Assembly: GCF_027596085.1 (NCBI RefSeq)
Contig: NC_072457.1
Location: 1,514,965 to 1,578,964 of the forward strand
Reading direction: 5' to 3'
Origin: Anoplopoma fimbria
Taxonomy: Eukaryota; Chordata; Actinopteri; Perciformes; Anoplopomatidae
DNA: 64,000 bases
Shown here: piece after piece, positions 22,001 to 37,333 of the stretch
Layout of the letters: each line of letters opens with the position of its first letter
How positions within the stretch are numbered: position 1 is the stretch's first letter
Position numbers and translations under genes: made by a program
Notes under the pieces: model-generated
What the model was told of the DNA's origin: nothing
What the model saw: only the letters and a program-made list of their open reading frames with translations
Database searches by the model: none

Positions 22001-23031
22001 CACTAGTGAATGTTATTGATCTGTAGATCACTAGTGAATGTTATTGATCTGTAGATCACTAGTGAATGTTATTGATCTGTAGATCACTAGTGAATGTTAT
22101 TGATCTGTAGATCACTAGTGAATGTTATTGATCTGTGGATCACTAGTGAATGTTATTGATCTGTAGATCACTAGTGAATGTTATTGATCACTAGTGAATG
22201 TTATTGATCTGTGGATCACTAGTGAATGTTATTGATCTGTGGATCACTAGAATGTTGATCTGTGAATGTTATTGATCTGTAGATCACTAGTGAATGTTAT
22301 TGATCTGTGGATAGATGAGCTGACACACGTTTGTAGCTGTTTGTTTGTCACAAGAATCACAAGAATCTCATCTTTCCATAAATAACACATGTTTACAGTA
22401 AACAGGACGGGAGCGGTACGAGGTTAAAAATTCTTTGGATGCATTTTATAAAAGATTATATTGGTATAAATAATCCTGTATATTTGTTGGTGGAGGGATT
22501 CTGTGTACAAGTTAACTAGATCATGATACAAGTTGTTTTTGTAGTGTATATAAACACTTTCTTTCTATTCTCATCTAGTGCCTGGTGAATCAGTGAAGCT
22601 CCAATGTGCAGACACCAAGGTTGTCGACTGTACGCAGTTCAAAACCTGTCTGGAGAACAACCACAAACTATTCTGGGCGTCTTGGGGTTATCAACACTGG
22701 TTGTGTATCAAAAAAGATAAAGTGGATGTCTCTCCAGTGAGTTTGCATGGCTTCTAACTTCATATCTTTTCTTTAAGTCATTACAAGCTTTACCAGTTTA
22801 TTAAATAAATAATATTTCAGTAGAGGATTTAAAAGTCTGTTACAAACAGTATATACATCTTTCTCACAGGGTGACTCTGGTGGAGGAGTGGTGTACGATA
22901 ACAGGATTTATGGTGTCAATTCATTCACTGGTAATAGTATCAATGCCTGTGTTGCACCAGCTGGATTCATGGACGTCTGTCAAAAAGAGTACATGGATTG
23001 GATCGTAAAAACTACCGGTATTAAACCCTGA
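19083..23031 (+). CDS. Secreted trypsin-like serine protease A2 (intact, 264 aa)
   Basis: Exons: 19083-19122, 19906-20098, 20763-20942, 21037-21098, 22579-22736, 22870-23031, all with GT-AG borders and intron phases 1, 2, 2, 1, 0. The product would be a secreted zymogen: signal peptide about residues 1-19, activation after Lys25-Arg26, mature IIGG at 27-30. Catalytic residues are His72 (TAAHCW), Asp110 (HDIMLLE) and Ser214 (GDSGGG). Asp208, six residues before the Ser, is the usual S1-pocket Asp, so cleavage after Arg/Lys is expected. Departures from trypsin: no Cys191, no Cys136-Cys201 pair, Phe in place of Trp215, Gly in place of Pro198. The length fits the S1A family. The start was chosen because exon 1 supplies the signal peptide; the GTG-started frame that reads through the intron into exon 2 does not. 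Substrate and tissue are unknown. Confidence 0.85.
21245..21535. promoter_or_regulatory. Promoter-like CCAAT/GC-box/YY1 module in intron 4 of A2
   Basis: Almost identical to the module in A1: four ATTGG boxes, one GGGGCGGG box and GCGGCCATCTTG, ending just before the satellite. The open frame crossing it (21256-21525) starts at a non-ATG codon and exists only because the segment is GC-richer. Confidence 0.45.
21558..22312. repeat. Intron 4 satellite (A2, ~0.75 kb)
   Basis: Same 28/20-bp family as in A1, but with more truncated and rearranged units, especially 21630-21960. It ends at the same GATAGATGAGCTGAC flank. Confidence 0.93.
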
Positions 23032-24590
23032 ATGGGATGTGTAGGGTGTGCTATACTGTAAAATGTTCTGTCATTTAACAGGCATTTTTAAATGCATTAA
23101 GAAAAATTGTTGAGTTCCTCTAAATTTGCAATTGATACATTTACTATTGATTTCAAGCCCTTTCAGAAAAAACACTTAACTGTTATTCAATGACTTTATT
23201 CATTCAATAGGTAGTGTCTGAGTTATAACTGCTAGTTTACACATTCCTGGTGTCAAACGGTTATGGTAAAATATAATAATTAAAATATATAAAAACACAT
23301 CGGTATATTTCCCATTTGTAAATTCAACAGATTTTGCATATTATTTTACATCATTGTCATTGTATTGAAAAACAACAAAGCGCCAAATATTATAATCAGC
23401 TATCGTATTAACAATACTGAGAACAATTATAATCAATAAGAATCTTCTTGTACAATGTTGTCAGTTTAAATAAAATGAAGATGACTCACAATCGTTGTTT
23501 CAAGGTTTGTTGTTTTTGTTTTCAGTGTCACAGAAAAAATACATGGACATATGTCTGCACAATTTAAAGCTCCACTAATAAATATCTCTGAAACTACAAT
23601 TATTTATTTTGGCCATGTGGGGGCAGATTGTTCTTATAATAACATTGATATTAGCTGCTCTACTTAGTATTTGTGGAGAAAGAACAGGAAAAGGGGGTTG
23701 TGTTTTTTTTTTTCTTTCAAGTCTGCTTTTTTTTTTTATTAGATTCATTTTCTTTTTTTACATTTTCAGAGTTAGTATAGAGTTTCTAAGTGAAAACTAA
23801 AGACATCTTCAAGGACCCCTCTCTACATTTTTTAAGACATAAAATTATCATTTAAATAATCGTCTGATGTGTTTTTTCCACAAAAACATTTCCTGGTTAA
23901 AATTCTTGCATTCAAATCAACTCCCTCTCCCTCATTGAGAATATCAGAATCTATGAATACGCTAATATTTTTTCTATTTCCCATTTTCATTGTGCACAGT
24001 GAAGGTGAAGTAACAATAAGAAATTATCATTTTAGTGGACTGGGAGTTTAATCAAAGTGTGCTGCAGAATCCAGTGGAAAAAGAAAAAGGGCTTACTAAA
24101 TATGATCGAGTGGCATTTCTGTAGTCTAAATTACGAAATTACAAAATGCAGAATAAAGATTGTAATACAGAACTGTAAACTACATTGTCCAAATCTGTTA
24201 TGATCATTAAATATGTGTTCAAATCTGCAATGTCCTGTAGGACAGCTGTGACAGATCCGATTAAACTGTCAGCTCACTTGTGTTAGCTTTACATTTCTAA
24301 GGCAGCCGGAGAGCTTGGTCTGTGTCAGTGTGAGATTTTGACTCTTCATCATGACTGGCAGATTGGAGTTTTTGGGTTAAAAAACACAGCAAAGATAGCA
24401 GGAAAACTAGAAGTCACCCTCACAGCAGAAGTGTAGAAGGTAGAGAAGTGTTTAGGAAGAAGGGGACAAGTTAAGGTCATACACATGTTTTGTAATTGCA
24501 ATTTAAAAACAACTTACAATACAAAAAGTTTAATTAATTATTAATTAATTAATAATGATTAATATTAATTTAAAGGGAAAACTTGTACTC
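23032..24590. other. A-type 3' flank, non-coding
   Basis: 3' UTR and downstream DNA with an AATAAA at 23469-23474, about 440 bp after the stop. It is nearly identical to the flank of A3 (45087-46640) and recognisably similar behind A4 (61518-63300). No gene is visible; the frame at 23869-24051 is not supported. Confidence 0.6.
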
Positions 24591-24591
24591 T

Positions 24592-24594
24592 CTC

Positions 24595-24638
<44 letters not shown>

Positions 24639-24662
24639 GATATCTATCTATAGATATCTATC

Positions 24663-24699
<37 letters not shown>

Positions 24700-24711
24700 T
24701 GATAGATAGAT
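24592..24711. repeat. (TCTA)n(TAGA)n palindromic microsatellite
   Basis: TCTA repeats pass through TAGATATCTATCTATAGATATC into TAGA repeats on the same strand, so the tract can fold into a long hairpin. The LTR is inserted at its right edge. Equivalents are at 46641-46780 and 63339-63430. Confidence 0.92.
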
Positions 24712-25418
24712 TGTTACGTACAGTGTCTTGTATGTATACATGTTGTAGGCCTACATGTGTTGTGTTCTGTTTTGTGTTGTTGGTTTGTGTTGTTGTTCTG
24801 TCTCCTCCCACTGTTTTCAGTCTCCTCCTTCTCAGATGTGCGCACCTGGTTCCAGTCATTGATCATCACCACACCTGTTCCAGATCTCCTATCAGCCATT
24901 CCCCTTTAAATAGCCCCCATTTGTGTTAGAGAAGGTTGTTGCTTTTTGGGTTGAGCTGTGGCAGAGCTCTGGTTGAGCTCTGGTTGGTTTTGCTGGTTGA
25001 TTGATGGATCTTTAGTTAAAACACCTTTGTTAAAACCATTTACTTTAGCAGCCTACTTTAGTTTTGTCTTGTGTTAATTATTTGTTGTGCGCACCGGGAC
25101 AAACGAGGATAGGTAAGATACCCTGGGTATACATATTACATGCACGTAGGTTTACCTTTTGTTCAAACCCCAGATTAGAGTGAGCACCACCCGCTGCACT
25201 TTTGGGTGCTTAGCACCTGTCAATGGGGGTGGGTTTATTTCATGTTCTTTTCTTTAGTGCCACTGACAGTCCTCTTTGATCCCTGTGTTGCTTTTCTGTA
25301 GATAAATACTTTCTTTAATTCATATTGGGTCCTGGTTTTGTGTGACTACACCCTCACTTGCTCAACCTATTGCATTATGTTACGTCCTTCTACTCCGAGC
25401 CACCAAGGGGGCGTAACA
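24712..25418 (+). mobile_element. Solo LTR, copy 2 (complete, 707 bp)
   Basis: It begins TGTTACG and ends CGTAACA, a perfect terminal inverted repeat with TG...CA ends. It is flanked by TAGAT on both sides, which would fit a 5-bp target duplication but is ambiguous inside GATA repeats. It contains a TATA-like element (CCTTTAAATAG, about 24903-24913) and late polyadenylation sequence. No gag/pol is present, so it is a recombined solo LTR. Confidence 0.82.
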
Positions 25419-25424
25419 TAGATG

Positions 25425-25465
<41 letters not shown>
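25419..25465. repeat. (GATA)n tract before B2 exon 3
   Basis: GATA repeats continue from the LTR edge straight to the AG ahead of exon 3 and replace a pyrimidine tract. Confidence 0.9.
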
Positions 25466-26892
25466 GACTATGTAGAGCATGTTTGGGTGTGCGTCCAGGA
25501 AGACTGGTGGAATTCAAACCTCATTTCTTTATGGACAACAAGGGCAGGAGACATGACATCATGCTGCTGGAGCTAACTAAACCTAACACTGATCATAAAA
25601 ACATCATACCACTTCCTGACTGTGGAAGTCGTCTCAAAGTGTGAGTATTTGTCTTTCCCCTTTGAGAAGTCTGAAAGCTTAACACATGAGGAACTCTGAG
25701 GAAAACTGTTTCCTTTTGTTCTTTTTCTTGTATTTCAGAGGTGATGAAGTTCAGATTGCAGGTCATGCATCCACAACTAAAGGCCCTAATAATATAAGAG
25801 GTGAAATTGATCTTGTTTATTTTATAATACCAATTGTCTATGTTTATGACAGTGTTATTTATTTTGCTTGTATGTTTGGTTACATTGCTGAAACATATTT
25901 ACATAAACCCTCTGAGACAAACTGTAGTGGGCTCAGTGTTAAAGCTGGAATACCTGCATTAAAATGAATCTTCAGGTTCCCAGCTTTAAGATCACATAAA
26001 CCACTTCTTTGTGGATTATACTGTTGTCCTGCTATCAGCCACTAAAGATCCCTTGTCTGCTCTAAGAAAGACAAAAACTGGGTCCATGTGGGCTTCCATT
26101 TAATTTTGCTCTTAAAAGTGCATTGCGTATTATATTATATATTTCTGAAAAAACATAGCAAAACATAAATCTACTTGTAGACATTCTTTTCAAGCTCAAC
26201 TCGTCACATTTCAAGATGTTTTGAAAACTATTTTGGTCCCTTTTTTTTATAAAACAGATAAATAATCAAAATAAAGATGCTGTTTGATGATCAAAAAATA
26301 TTTTGATGCATTTTTTATGAAATAATATTTTGGTGGAAGGATTCTCTGTGTACAAGCTAGGTAGAAAATGATAACAGTTATTGTTTATGTGGTTTAGAAA
26401 CACTTTTTTCAATTCTCATCTAGTACCTGGTGAAACAGTGAAGCTCCAATGTGCAAACACCGAGGTCGTCAACTGTCAGAAGCTCAGAAACTGTCAGTCA
26501 GTGTACTGGCAGTCTGTGGAACATGAACACTGGTTGTGTTACCAAAGAGCTGGAGTGGATACCTCTCCAGTGAGTTGCCATGGCTTCCAACTTTAACTTT
26601 ATTACCATTTTTACCAATTCATTATGAATTAGTTTTTCAATAAAAGATACAAAAGTCTGTCACACTAAAGATATACATCTTTCTCACAGGGTGACTCTGG
26701 TGGAGGAGTGGTGTTCAATGGCATGCTTTATGGTGTCCACGTGTTCACTGGTAATCCTACCCATGCCTGTGACCAGCTGCATTCATGGACGTCTGTAAAG
26801 AAGAGTACATGGATTGGATCTTAGACACTACCGGTATTCCTAGACCCAAAACTTTTTGGGGCAAAGTAAAGGGATGTGTAGGGTGTGGTTAA
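25466..26892 (+). pseudogene. Headless trypsin-like protease module B2 (exons 3-6)
   Basis: Exon-like blocks: 25466-25640, 25739-25800, 26424-26569, 26690-26892. Exon 3 has the same extra T and TAG as B1 and B3, so that lesion predates duplication of the unit. Unlike B1, it retains the LPDCGS region with the Cys expected near position 128. Exon 6 has a 4-bp deletion near 26771 that shifts the frame and reaches a TAG at 26822-26824, before the end of the domain. No signal or His exon is present. It is a pseudogene on this evidence. Confidence 0.82.
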
Positions 26893-27185
26893 CTGTGAAG
26901 TCTCCTGCCATTTAACAGGCAATTCAAATTGATTGGTTTACGTTTATGTTTAATCTTAGGAAACAATAATTATGTTTCTATAATATGACGGTAATTCCAT
27001 AAGGAAGTATAAAGAAGTATCTGAGTCACAAAGGCTCGCTGTCGAACTTTTCCAAAATGTAAATTCCACAGATGTTGCAGTCAATGTATGGGGAAACTAC
27101 AAAGGGATACAAAATAACTGTTTTTCTTTTAGCAACACTGATATTATAATCAATATGACTTTCCCAATTTTGTGAGATAAAATAA

Positions 27186-27191
27186 AATAAA
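27186..27191 (+). terminator. Poly(A) signal downstream of B2
   Basis: AATAAA in the AATAAAATAAAGATGACC context shared by the B-type flanks. Confidence 0.4.
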
Positions 27192-27369
27192 GATGACCCA
27201 CAATCATATTGAACACATAGTTGTTGTTTTTTTTAATAATTTCAGAACAATCCAAAGCATTGCATGAACATATTTCAAGCAACAATTTTAAAGCTCCACT
27301 TAAATCAATATTTTGAAACCTGCAATATATGTTTTCCCCTTATTGCAAACTGTGAGCAAATACACACAT

Positions 27370-30117
27370 TCAGCGGTTACAGAGCAACATCAGCATCAGG
27401 TGAGGATGTGAGAGAAAAAAGTACCTGTCAAACACCAGTTAGTTTGAAAATCACTAGCTGACAATCTTGTTTTACTTAATATGGTCTGCAATTAGTTCAT
27501 TTAAAATTCAGTATTGATCACCTGACAAGACTCAACGACAATTTCTGTCCAGATTTTCAAACAATCCCACATTTACACCCACTTCATGCAGTAACTTGCC
27601 AGGTGTGTGAGTTGCAAAAGGAGCCAGGGTTTGAACTTCTCTCTCAAGCGCTCTTCTTTAATTCAACACTCTTTCTATCACTTTTAATGAGCAACACAAT
27701 GTCTTTCAGCAGAGACCTCAAGGTTAGAACCCACCATATTGGGCGATTGAGGGTACTGTTGCAAATAAATGAGCAGGAGATATTTATGGCAAAGTTACAT
27801 TTTATATGATTTATTTTGTCTTTGGATTTCATGGTTATGGCATATGCATGGTTTATGTTTGTTTAAAGCTTGTTTGTTGGAGAGAAATCGTGGTTACAGT
27901 TAAATTAAAAGCTCATTTCATCACATAGTATATCTCTTAATAAAAGTCACAACCCACCTGAGTGGCATTCAGTAGAAAGCAGAGATCAAAGAAATGTAAT
28001 GTCATGTTAATGTGTTAATATTCATATTTCACACCAACTTTCACAAATTGAAAAAGAAACATTGAGCAGTTCTGTTTCCGTTAAATGATCTCCTTTCTAT
28101 AGTCAGTCTGTTAAAAAGACTGAAGCAAAACTTGGTTTGTTCTGCACTCCGACTACACAAAGTGGTTTAAAATTTCAACGTGACGACTTAATAAAAAAAT
28201 ACAGTGTCTTTAAATCAAGCATTGTCTAAAAGAATAGTTCACGAAGTAGCAGAGCTGGAGTCAGGATGGGTTAGCTTAGCTTAGCATAAAGACTGGAAGC
28301 AGAGGGAAACAGCTAGCCTCTAAAGCGCTCTGATTAACAAGTTGTATAATTTTCGTTAATCAATAAAAAAGATATCACAACAACTTGTGGTTCAGGGAGG
28401 AGTTGTGTTTATCCATGGACCAACGTGATCAGAAGCCTCCTGACCTGACTCTTGCATACTATCTCTACCAAAAACCCACATAGTGGACAAAGTCTCAACA
28501 TCAATGTTCATTCAAAATGTCAATAGCTAAGGTAATATTCAGTATTTATAGAGTGAGTCCTGGCACTGACTACAACACCCAGCTATAATCACATCACACA
28601 TGCCCAAATAATCACAGAAGCTGCTCTTTAAAACTACGAGTTTATTTATAGTTAACAAAACTGCTAAAAAATCAATATTATAAATCAACAAAACATCAAT
28701 TATTACTAGGGACGCGAGTTACAGTGGAACGTTGTGAAGTGTGAAGGTGTGGGCCAATATAACCTTGGTGACGTCATGGCCGTGTCACAGGGACTCCCTG
28801 GGGTTCCCATGGGGTGGTGGTTTAAACCAAATCTCACACTCAGGTGAGATTTTAATGCCTAATGGGGTTTGGTGATTCATATTTTTACATGTAGGCTCCT
28901 CTCTTTGTTTCCCCCACATGGTGAAGACCCAACAGCAAAACTTAAGCTATGGATGTAGAATTAAAATGAATAAACTTTTGGTTTCACACAGGACATGAAT
29001 GCCGGTGCCCTGAGTAAAAGTCCTGTTTGTTTCACCCATCCACCACCTCTCCCTCCCGTCCTAAGCGGACTTCTCACTCTTAAATACTACATATTTTTCT
29101 CTGAGCGTCCAACAATGATACTGATGGGTTTATATTTGAGTTAGTTGAAAGCCTGGTGCATCTCATACCAACACTCAAGTGAGCCTTGTGCATCGGTATC
29201 AGACGCCGAGGGGCGCTGGCCAAGCCAAGGTGTTTGACGCCCTGTAAGTGAGACATAGACTGTGTTTAAGAAGTGGACAAAGTCACTGTGACTTCACCCT
29301 TTGGTTTGTTGGGTATGGTTTAAAGCCTTGATTTTTGGCATTTTGGTCGTTGCAATTCTGTTATTTTTGTAGCCAGAAGTGACACCAGAGGGTGGAGCTT
29401 AGTACAACCGAATGCGGAACCAGACAATTTTAGATCAATTTTAGATCAACAAAATGATCTTCTAGCAGCTCCTGAATTCAGTGTAAAACTACAATAACTG
29501 ACTTCCTGTTGTTTTTACAACAGCTGCATGCACCTGTACCTTTCACCTCATGAAGTATATGTGGCTGTAATGACCACTGCAGCCTGTAGAGGGCGCTTGC
29601 ATGCTTTTGAACTGAGCCTACCAGACTTAGGGTTGTTTTTACAGGGATTCACATTCGTTTCCAACCAAGACAACACACGGTACAGTGTGTGTGAATGTGT
29701 GTGTGTGTACATTTACCTACCTGTCCAACAGTGGACTTACACGTTGTTACACATTGACCAACAGGGGACTCCGTAGCCAACAGGGACATTTTGGAAGTCC
29801 CCTGTTTGTCAGGCTTTAGATCATGCTAAATTCATGTCTCTAACCCTCTGGTGAATTTATTTTATTATTTTAGCCCAGTGGGGACTTGAAGGTATATTTA
29901 AGTGTTCAAGCATGCTCAGCACTGCTCCTACAGGCTGGAGCAGGTATTTCAACAGCTCACTCACACATCTCGCTTATAACACTCCACCATTGTGTGAACG
30001 GCTTGCAGCCCCAGGCCTGTGTTTCAGACTGTAGAGGGGATATTAAACAGATTACACAGTGAAGAGACCAGTCTTTTGAAACATGATTTTGTTTATTATA
30101 TTTTTGTGACAAAATAT
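27370..30117. other. Non-coding intergenic block, unit 2
   Basis: Copy of 9594-13175 without the RTE-like insertion and with about 256 bp missing near 29485 (equivalent to 12291-12546). No supported gene. Confidence 0.6.
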
Positions 30118-30770
30118 GAATGCTCAACTTTACTGTATATCTTAAGATACCATTTCAGCACTATTAAAATAAAGGGCTACCCAGAAGCCAGGAGAGTAAT
30201 ACGTATTCAATAATCTAAAGAAATGGAAGGAAATAGAAAATCAACCAGGATAAAATGAGAATTTTAATAATCAGCAGTAAGATCCTTTTCCGTTATAATC
30301 ATAAAACACATCTCTCACCTCCCCTTCCCATTTCTTTAAAAAATATACTTTAAAAAGCACATTTGCAATAATATTCTGGAAAAAGAACTAAAAATATTTC
30401 TATTCCATCTTTGTTTTTCGAAGTGACTAGTAATTTAATTACTAGTAATTTAATTACTAGTAATTAAAGCAGCAGTGAATGTGCAAAGAATGAATACAAA
30501 TAAAGAAGTAATAATAGCAGACTTAGTAATATAAATATTACTTATAATAGCAGTGTGAGTCAAGCAGGGTCATGGCGGCAGGCCGACATCCGTCCAGGTG
30601 TAACCACTATCCATGAAAACCTGGAAAACATTGTGAAGGGGCATGTTTCTGTTTAATCTATCACTCTTTATGCAAAATAAATCCTTGTTCATATCTCTCG
30701 CTGTCTGCCTTCATTAGTCTCCAGCTATTGCTCCACGTAATCGTCTAGTCTTAAATTTTGAAACACTGAG

Positions 30771-30772
<2 letters not shown>
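30118..30772. repeat. Single-copy ~500-bp repeat plus unit-2-specific segment
   Basis: 30118-30623 is the only copy here of the repeat that is paired in units 1 and 3. It is followed by about 149 bp (30624-30772) not seen elsewhere in the window, containing AATAAA near 30678 and of unknown origin. Next comes a GT tract at 30773-30858. The orphan promoter is missing from this unit. Confidence 0.7.
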
Positions 30773-30860
<88 letters not shown>

Positions 30861-31016
30861 GATTTGGGCGGTGGAGGCTGTTTTCACAGTTCTCTATGTT
30901 CACAGATGGAGCTCTGAATGTCAAATTTAGGCTCATTAAGCTTTAATTGAACTCTAATGATGCTGCTGTAATTTTAAAAAAATCACTAAAGTCTACATGT
31001 TTATGTTTTTTAGAAA

Positions 31017-33593
<2,577 letters not shown>

Positions 33594-33596
<3 letters not shown>

Positions 33597-36437
33597 GAGC
33601 TCTGACAGCTCACAAGTCAAATTTAGGCTCATTTAGCTTTAATTGAACTAAATAAATTAATTGAAAGTCTACATGTTTAAGATTTCTTTGTTATAATATA
33701 ATTGCTGGCTCTACTGTGTTTTCTGTCTTCTGCGCTCAGAGTATTTTCATATGTAACTATGTCCACTGAAGACTAAACACCAGGTTTTATGTTAGTTACT
33801 TAGTAAAATATTTCCTCGTGCCGTTGGCTTATTGAACCAGAAGAGCTCAGGTGAGGCAATAATCGTCTGTCAATTCACACAGTTTTTATGGTGTGATAGT
33901 CGTATTTGAATAAACGACACTTTAGCACACGACTCTTGTCTCTGTCTCATTGTTATTTTAACAAGGATCTCTGTTTTCACTGTCATTTTAAAATCGGTGC
34001 TCATCTAACAGAAACATTAAGAATATTTTATATTTTGCCTTTATTTCCAGGTAATATGTGAGGTATCGATCTGTATTGATATGTTCGATCACGCCAACAG
34101 TACATTCGCCAAAAGTAAGATAACTCACGCACACACAATTGTGCACATTCAGGCACACATTGAAGTATCAAAGCAAAAACAGAGCACCAGTTCAGTAATC
34201 AGGACTAGTAGTAATAGTAGTTTATATTAAAAACATTGCTTTATATTCTGTTGCTTGACCTCGTGCTTTTTTTCCTTGTGAATTACTGGATGCTTTAACG
34301 TCGGCATGAAACATGCAGGTAGGTTGATTCAAACGCTGGACACTGTTAAGAGGTTAAGTGAAGGTAAGAAGGTGTTATTTAAGTTCCTGAGGCACAGGGG
34401 ACAAGAACGCTTAATGTCAAAAACAAAAAAACAAATGAAAGGAATTGTTCTACAGAGGCCTGAAGCGAGTAACTACCACGGTGGCTGAGACTAAGATCTG
34501 GTCCTAGATGTGTGAATTACTGCAGGGCTGATGAGATGATGTATTGCAGGTGTGTGACTCAGAGCAGGTGAAACAGCTTCACAGCCATCAGGGAGCCAGG
34601 AGAGTGAATGGAGAAGCCACGCCACCACCACCAACACACCACACACACCACACCACACCACCACACACCACACACACACACACCACACACCAACACACAC
34701 CAACACACCACCACACACCACACACACCAACACACCAACACACACCAACACACACACACCAACACACACACACACACACCACCACACACCAACACACACC
34801 ACCACACACACACACCAACACACACCACACACACCACCACCACACACCAACACACACCAACACACACCACACACACCACACACACACACCACACACACAC
34901 ACCACACACACACCAACACACACCACACACACACCACCACACACCAACACACACCACCACCACACACACAACACACACCAACACACACCACCACACACCA
35001 CCACCACACCACCACACACACCAACACACACCACACACACACACACCACACACACCACACACACCACCACACACACACACACCAACACACACCACCACAC
35101 ACCAACACCACCAACACACACACACCAACACACACCAACACACACCCACCACACCACCACACACACCACCACACACCAACACACACCAACACACACCAAC
35201 ACACACCACACACCAACACACCACACACACCACACACCAACACACACAACACACACCACACACACCACCACACACACACACACCAACACACACCAACACA
35301 CACCACACACACACACACACACCACACACACACACCAACACACACAACACACACACACAGAGAGAGAGACAGTAGAGGGAGACAGGAGAGTCTAAATGAA
35401 TAGAATAAATGAAGTAATAACATTTAATGCCAATAACTACAAAATGAACCAGTGCACCCCCGTTGACCCTGCTGACCCGTTGTGGAGATCCCTGATGGTG
35501 GACGGGGCTCCACTCCCCTGACCTGATTATTATTACTATTATTAATATTATGAATATAGCTTATTAGGAACATTGTCTTTTTTTAAGGACATTATGTTTC
35601 TTAATAGTATGCAATAAAAAGCATACAAGAATATTCTTATTATTGTGCAATTTATGCAATTTGTTAGGAAGTCATCACTCTGTTCTCTCATCTGCTGACT
35701 AACTGGCCTGTATTCACTGTTCTTGTCATCCTCTTGTTCTGTAACTGTCTTTTGTCTTGAAATAAAAAAAAGTTTCCAGGAAATATAATGAACCTTTATT
35801 AAATAATAGTTTAACTAACCCAAGCATGGGAGGAGAAAGGCTTCAAAGTGGTACAGCTCGGTTCATGGGGGGTATTAACCAACATTATTACTGTTGGTGT
35901 GATCAGATGTATCAATACTAAACAATACCTGACTTATTACCTGGAAAGTAAGGTAAGGACAATATCCCACCAGGCCTCAGATCAGATATAAGAAACATAT
36001 ACAGTATTCTTAATGTTTCTGTTAGATGAGCACCGATTTTAAAATGACAGTGAAAACAGAGATCCTTGTTAAAATAACAATGAGACAGAGACAAGAGTCG
36101 TGTGCTAAAGTGTCGTTTATTCAAATACGACTATCACACCATAAAAACTGTGTGAATTGACAGACGATTATTGCCTCACCTGAGCTCTTCTGGTTCAATA
36201 AGCCAACGGCACGAGGAAATATTTTACTAAGTAACTAACATAAAACCTGGTGTTTAGTCTTCAGTGGACATAGTTACATATGAAAATACTCTGAGCGCAG
36301 AAGACAGAAAACACAGCAGAGCCAGCAATTATATTATAACAAAGAAATCTAAAAAGAACATAAACATGTTGACTTTCATTGTTCAATTAAAGCTAAATGA
36401 GCCTAAATTTGACTTGTGAGCTGTCAGAGCTCTCTCT

Positions 36438-36493
<56 letters not shown>

Positions 36494-36504
36494 GGTTTGA
36501 GGGT

Positions 36505-36547
<43 letters not shown>

Positions 36548-36570
36548 TTGTTAGTTTAGTGTACATTTTC
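33594..36570. repeat. Inverted-repeat element E2b (E1 orientation)
   Basis: Left arm about 33594-34100, core with the 60-codon ORF at 34306-34488 and the CA/CCA tract at 34621-35358, right arm about 35880-36570 ending GTTAGTTTAGTGTACATT. Its orientation matches E1 and E3 and opposes E2a. The two cores therefore form an inverted duplication about 1.1 kb apart. Confidence 0.68.
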
Positions 36571-36682
36571 CAAAATGTAATTTAAATTTGTTTAAAAAAA
36601 GGAAATTAACAGAAATAAATCAGTATCAGTACACATACTTCCCTCCTACTACTACTGGTACTAGTACTACTAATATTACTAG

Positions 36683-36683
<1 letters not shown>

Positions 36684-36730
<47 letters not shown>

Positions 36731-36843
36731 CCAAACACACACACCAAATGTTAGGTTGACAGGTTTTTAGTAAAATTTTAATTTTTAGTATGAAACAAAT
36801 GGAAATTAACAGAAATAATTCAGTTTTACACAAACTACTGGCA

Positions 36844-36932
<89 letters not shown>
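36684..36932. repeat. (CTA)n and (CA)n tracts upstream of A3
   Basis: (CTA)n 36684-36730 and CA tract about 36845-36932. The internal imperfect block present in A2 and A4 (second ACTGGTACTAGT copy) is missing here. Confidence 0.95.
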
Positions 36933-36937
<5 letters not shown>

Positions 36938-37286
36938 GCATTTGCATAGACCTGTATTATAGGTAAACAGTAACCTTTTAACATTATTTCAAACAACATG
37001 TCGTCTTAAAGCCAACTTTAACCAATTTCTTCAATATAGACTTAAACAGTATCTCTGTTAATCTACGTGAAAACACAATGAAGTCAGTTTCATGTTGGTC
37101 TAATCTGTCTGCTCAATAGAATGCAGCTTTTTTTCTTCTCTTTCTATATCAGAGACTTTTCCCTTGTTCCTCGATAAGTGATCCAACATTTGCATAAGTG
37201 CAGACCTGTGTAGCCAATGGATTTGTGTTGATAAACCTTCATGAGGTGATTGGTGGCTGGAAGGCCAACAGGACAGTGAGAACAGA

Positions 37287-37293
37287 TTTAAAA
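37287..37293 (+). promoter_or_regulatory. TATA-like box of gene A3
   Basis: TTTAAAA, 40 bp before the ATG, in the same context as A2 and A4. Confidence 0.5.
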
Positions 37294-37333
37294 AGGCACC
37301 AGTGTTTCACCAGGAGGACAGTCATTGAAAGAG

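Noticed and set aside
23869..24051. 60-codon frame in the 3' flank of A2 and A3
   Set aside because: It lies in AT-rich non-coding flank and is broken in the diverged A4 flank. There is no supporting domain.
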